Below the pieces are notes generated by a model. It did no database searches and was not told the DNA's origin. It saw only the letters and a list, made by a program, of their open reading frames with translations. The translations under genes and the position numbers were made by a program. A DNA stretch of 64,000 bases, from contig CAKTIO010000001.1 of the NCBI GenBank assembly GCA_934565855.1, positions 248,001-312,000 of the forward strand, given 5' to 3'. Shown here piece by piece: positions 63,879-64,000 of the stretch. Each line of letters begins with the position of its first letter. The first letter of the stretch is position 1. Origin of the DNA: an uncultured Dysosmobacter sp. Lineage in GTDB: Bacteria > Bacillota > Clostridia > Oscillospirales > Oscillospiraceae.

Positions 63879-64000
63879 ATGAAGGAACTGGAACTGAAAT
63901 ACGGCTGCAACCCCAATCAGAAGCCCGCCCGCATCTATATGAAGGACGAATCCGCACTTCCGGTGACCGTTCTGAACGGAAAACCGGGATATATCAATTT
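63879..64000 (+). CDS. Stand-alone AICAR transformylase (partial, continues past window)
   Basis: Only the first 40 codons are in the window, starting at 63879 after TAAGGAGG. The sequence MKELELKYGCNPNQKPARIY, then VLNGKPGYIN, matches the start of the AICAR formyltransferase domain of PurH, including the YGCNPNQKPA signature, without the MGS-like cyclohydrolase domain that precedes it in bifunctional PurH. Thus the two final purine steps are carried by separate genes. Confidence 0.8.
   Translation, partial: MKELELKYGCNPNQKPARIYMKDESALPVTVLNGKPGYIN

Overview
The window looks like the chromosome of a spore-forming, low-GC-lineage but fairly GC-rich anaerobe of the Clostridia, most plausibly a gut Oscillospiraceae (Flavonifractor/Oscillibacter-like). 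This is an inference from the gene content: spoVAE, a SigI/RsgI pair, S-layer homology (SLH) proteins, T-box and lysine riboswitches, an Isc-type cluster led by an Rrf2 regulator, and an archaeal-type PurO in place of bifunctional PurH. No rRNA operon, CRISPR array or intact insertion sequence was seen.

Positions 1-20,040 are accessory. They begin with a broken copy of a DUF6076-like zinc-ribbon gene whose better copy lies 13 kb away in direct orientation. Between the two copies are: a duplicated two-gene module (2x[4Fe-4S] protein plus a small protein with paired Cys/His motifs, present twice); a divergent LysR regulator; a tripartite tricarboxylate transporter (tctB-tctA-tctC); a MATE exporter; and debris of older insertions (permease stub, frameshifted lipoprotein, ParB gene running into relaxase sequence, erythromycin-esterase fragment). 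Then comes sigI-rsgI with three secreted-protein genes. Each of the three is preceded by the same promoter architecture (CCCCC, 19 nt, CGTATATA), so this appears to be a local SigI regulon. The region closes with the 3' half of a tRNA-Thr gene and its terminator, the classical scar of an element integrated in a tRNA gene.

Positions 20,100-32,500 carry a DMT exporter, an iron-containing alcohol dehydrogenase divergent from a MerR regulator, a flavodoxin and an aldo/keto reductase. They are followed by a surface/polyphosphate locus: VTC-domain protein, DUF4956 membrane protein, response regulator and histidine kinase on the minus strand, divergent from a beta-helix lipoprotein and an SLH-anchored protein. 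A symmetric operator-like block of 11-bp tandem repeats lies between the divergent units.

Positions 32,600-48,100 are mostly housekeeping: Rrf2 regulator, cysteine desulfurase, NifU/IscU scaffold and MnmA (sulfur transfer to tRNA), an XRE regulator, spoVAE, tsaD, two acetyltransferases, polA, a PAP2 phosphatase, a lysine-riboswitch-controlled amino-acid ABC transporter, and a Na/Pi cotransporter.

Positions 48,370-57,660 hold branched-chain amino-acid synthesis on the minus strand: T-box-leuA-leuC-leuD-leuB, then a second T-box with an apparent isoleucine specifier, then ilvC-ilvD. An oppositely oriented AAA+ ATPase gene is wedged between the second T-box and ilvC.

Positions 57,890-64,000 are the purine operon on the plus strand: a GntR/UTRA regulator, then purE-C-F-M-N, a PurO-type IMP cyclohydrolase and the start of a stand-alone AICAR transformylase that runs off the window.
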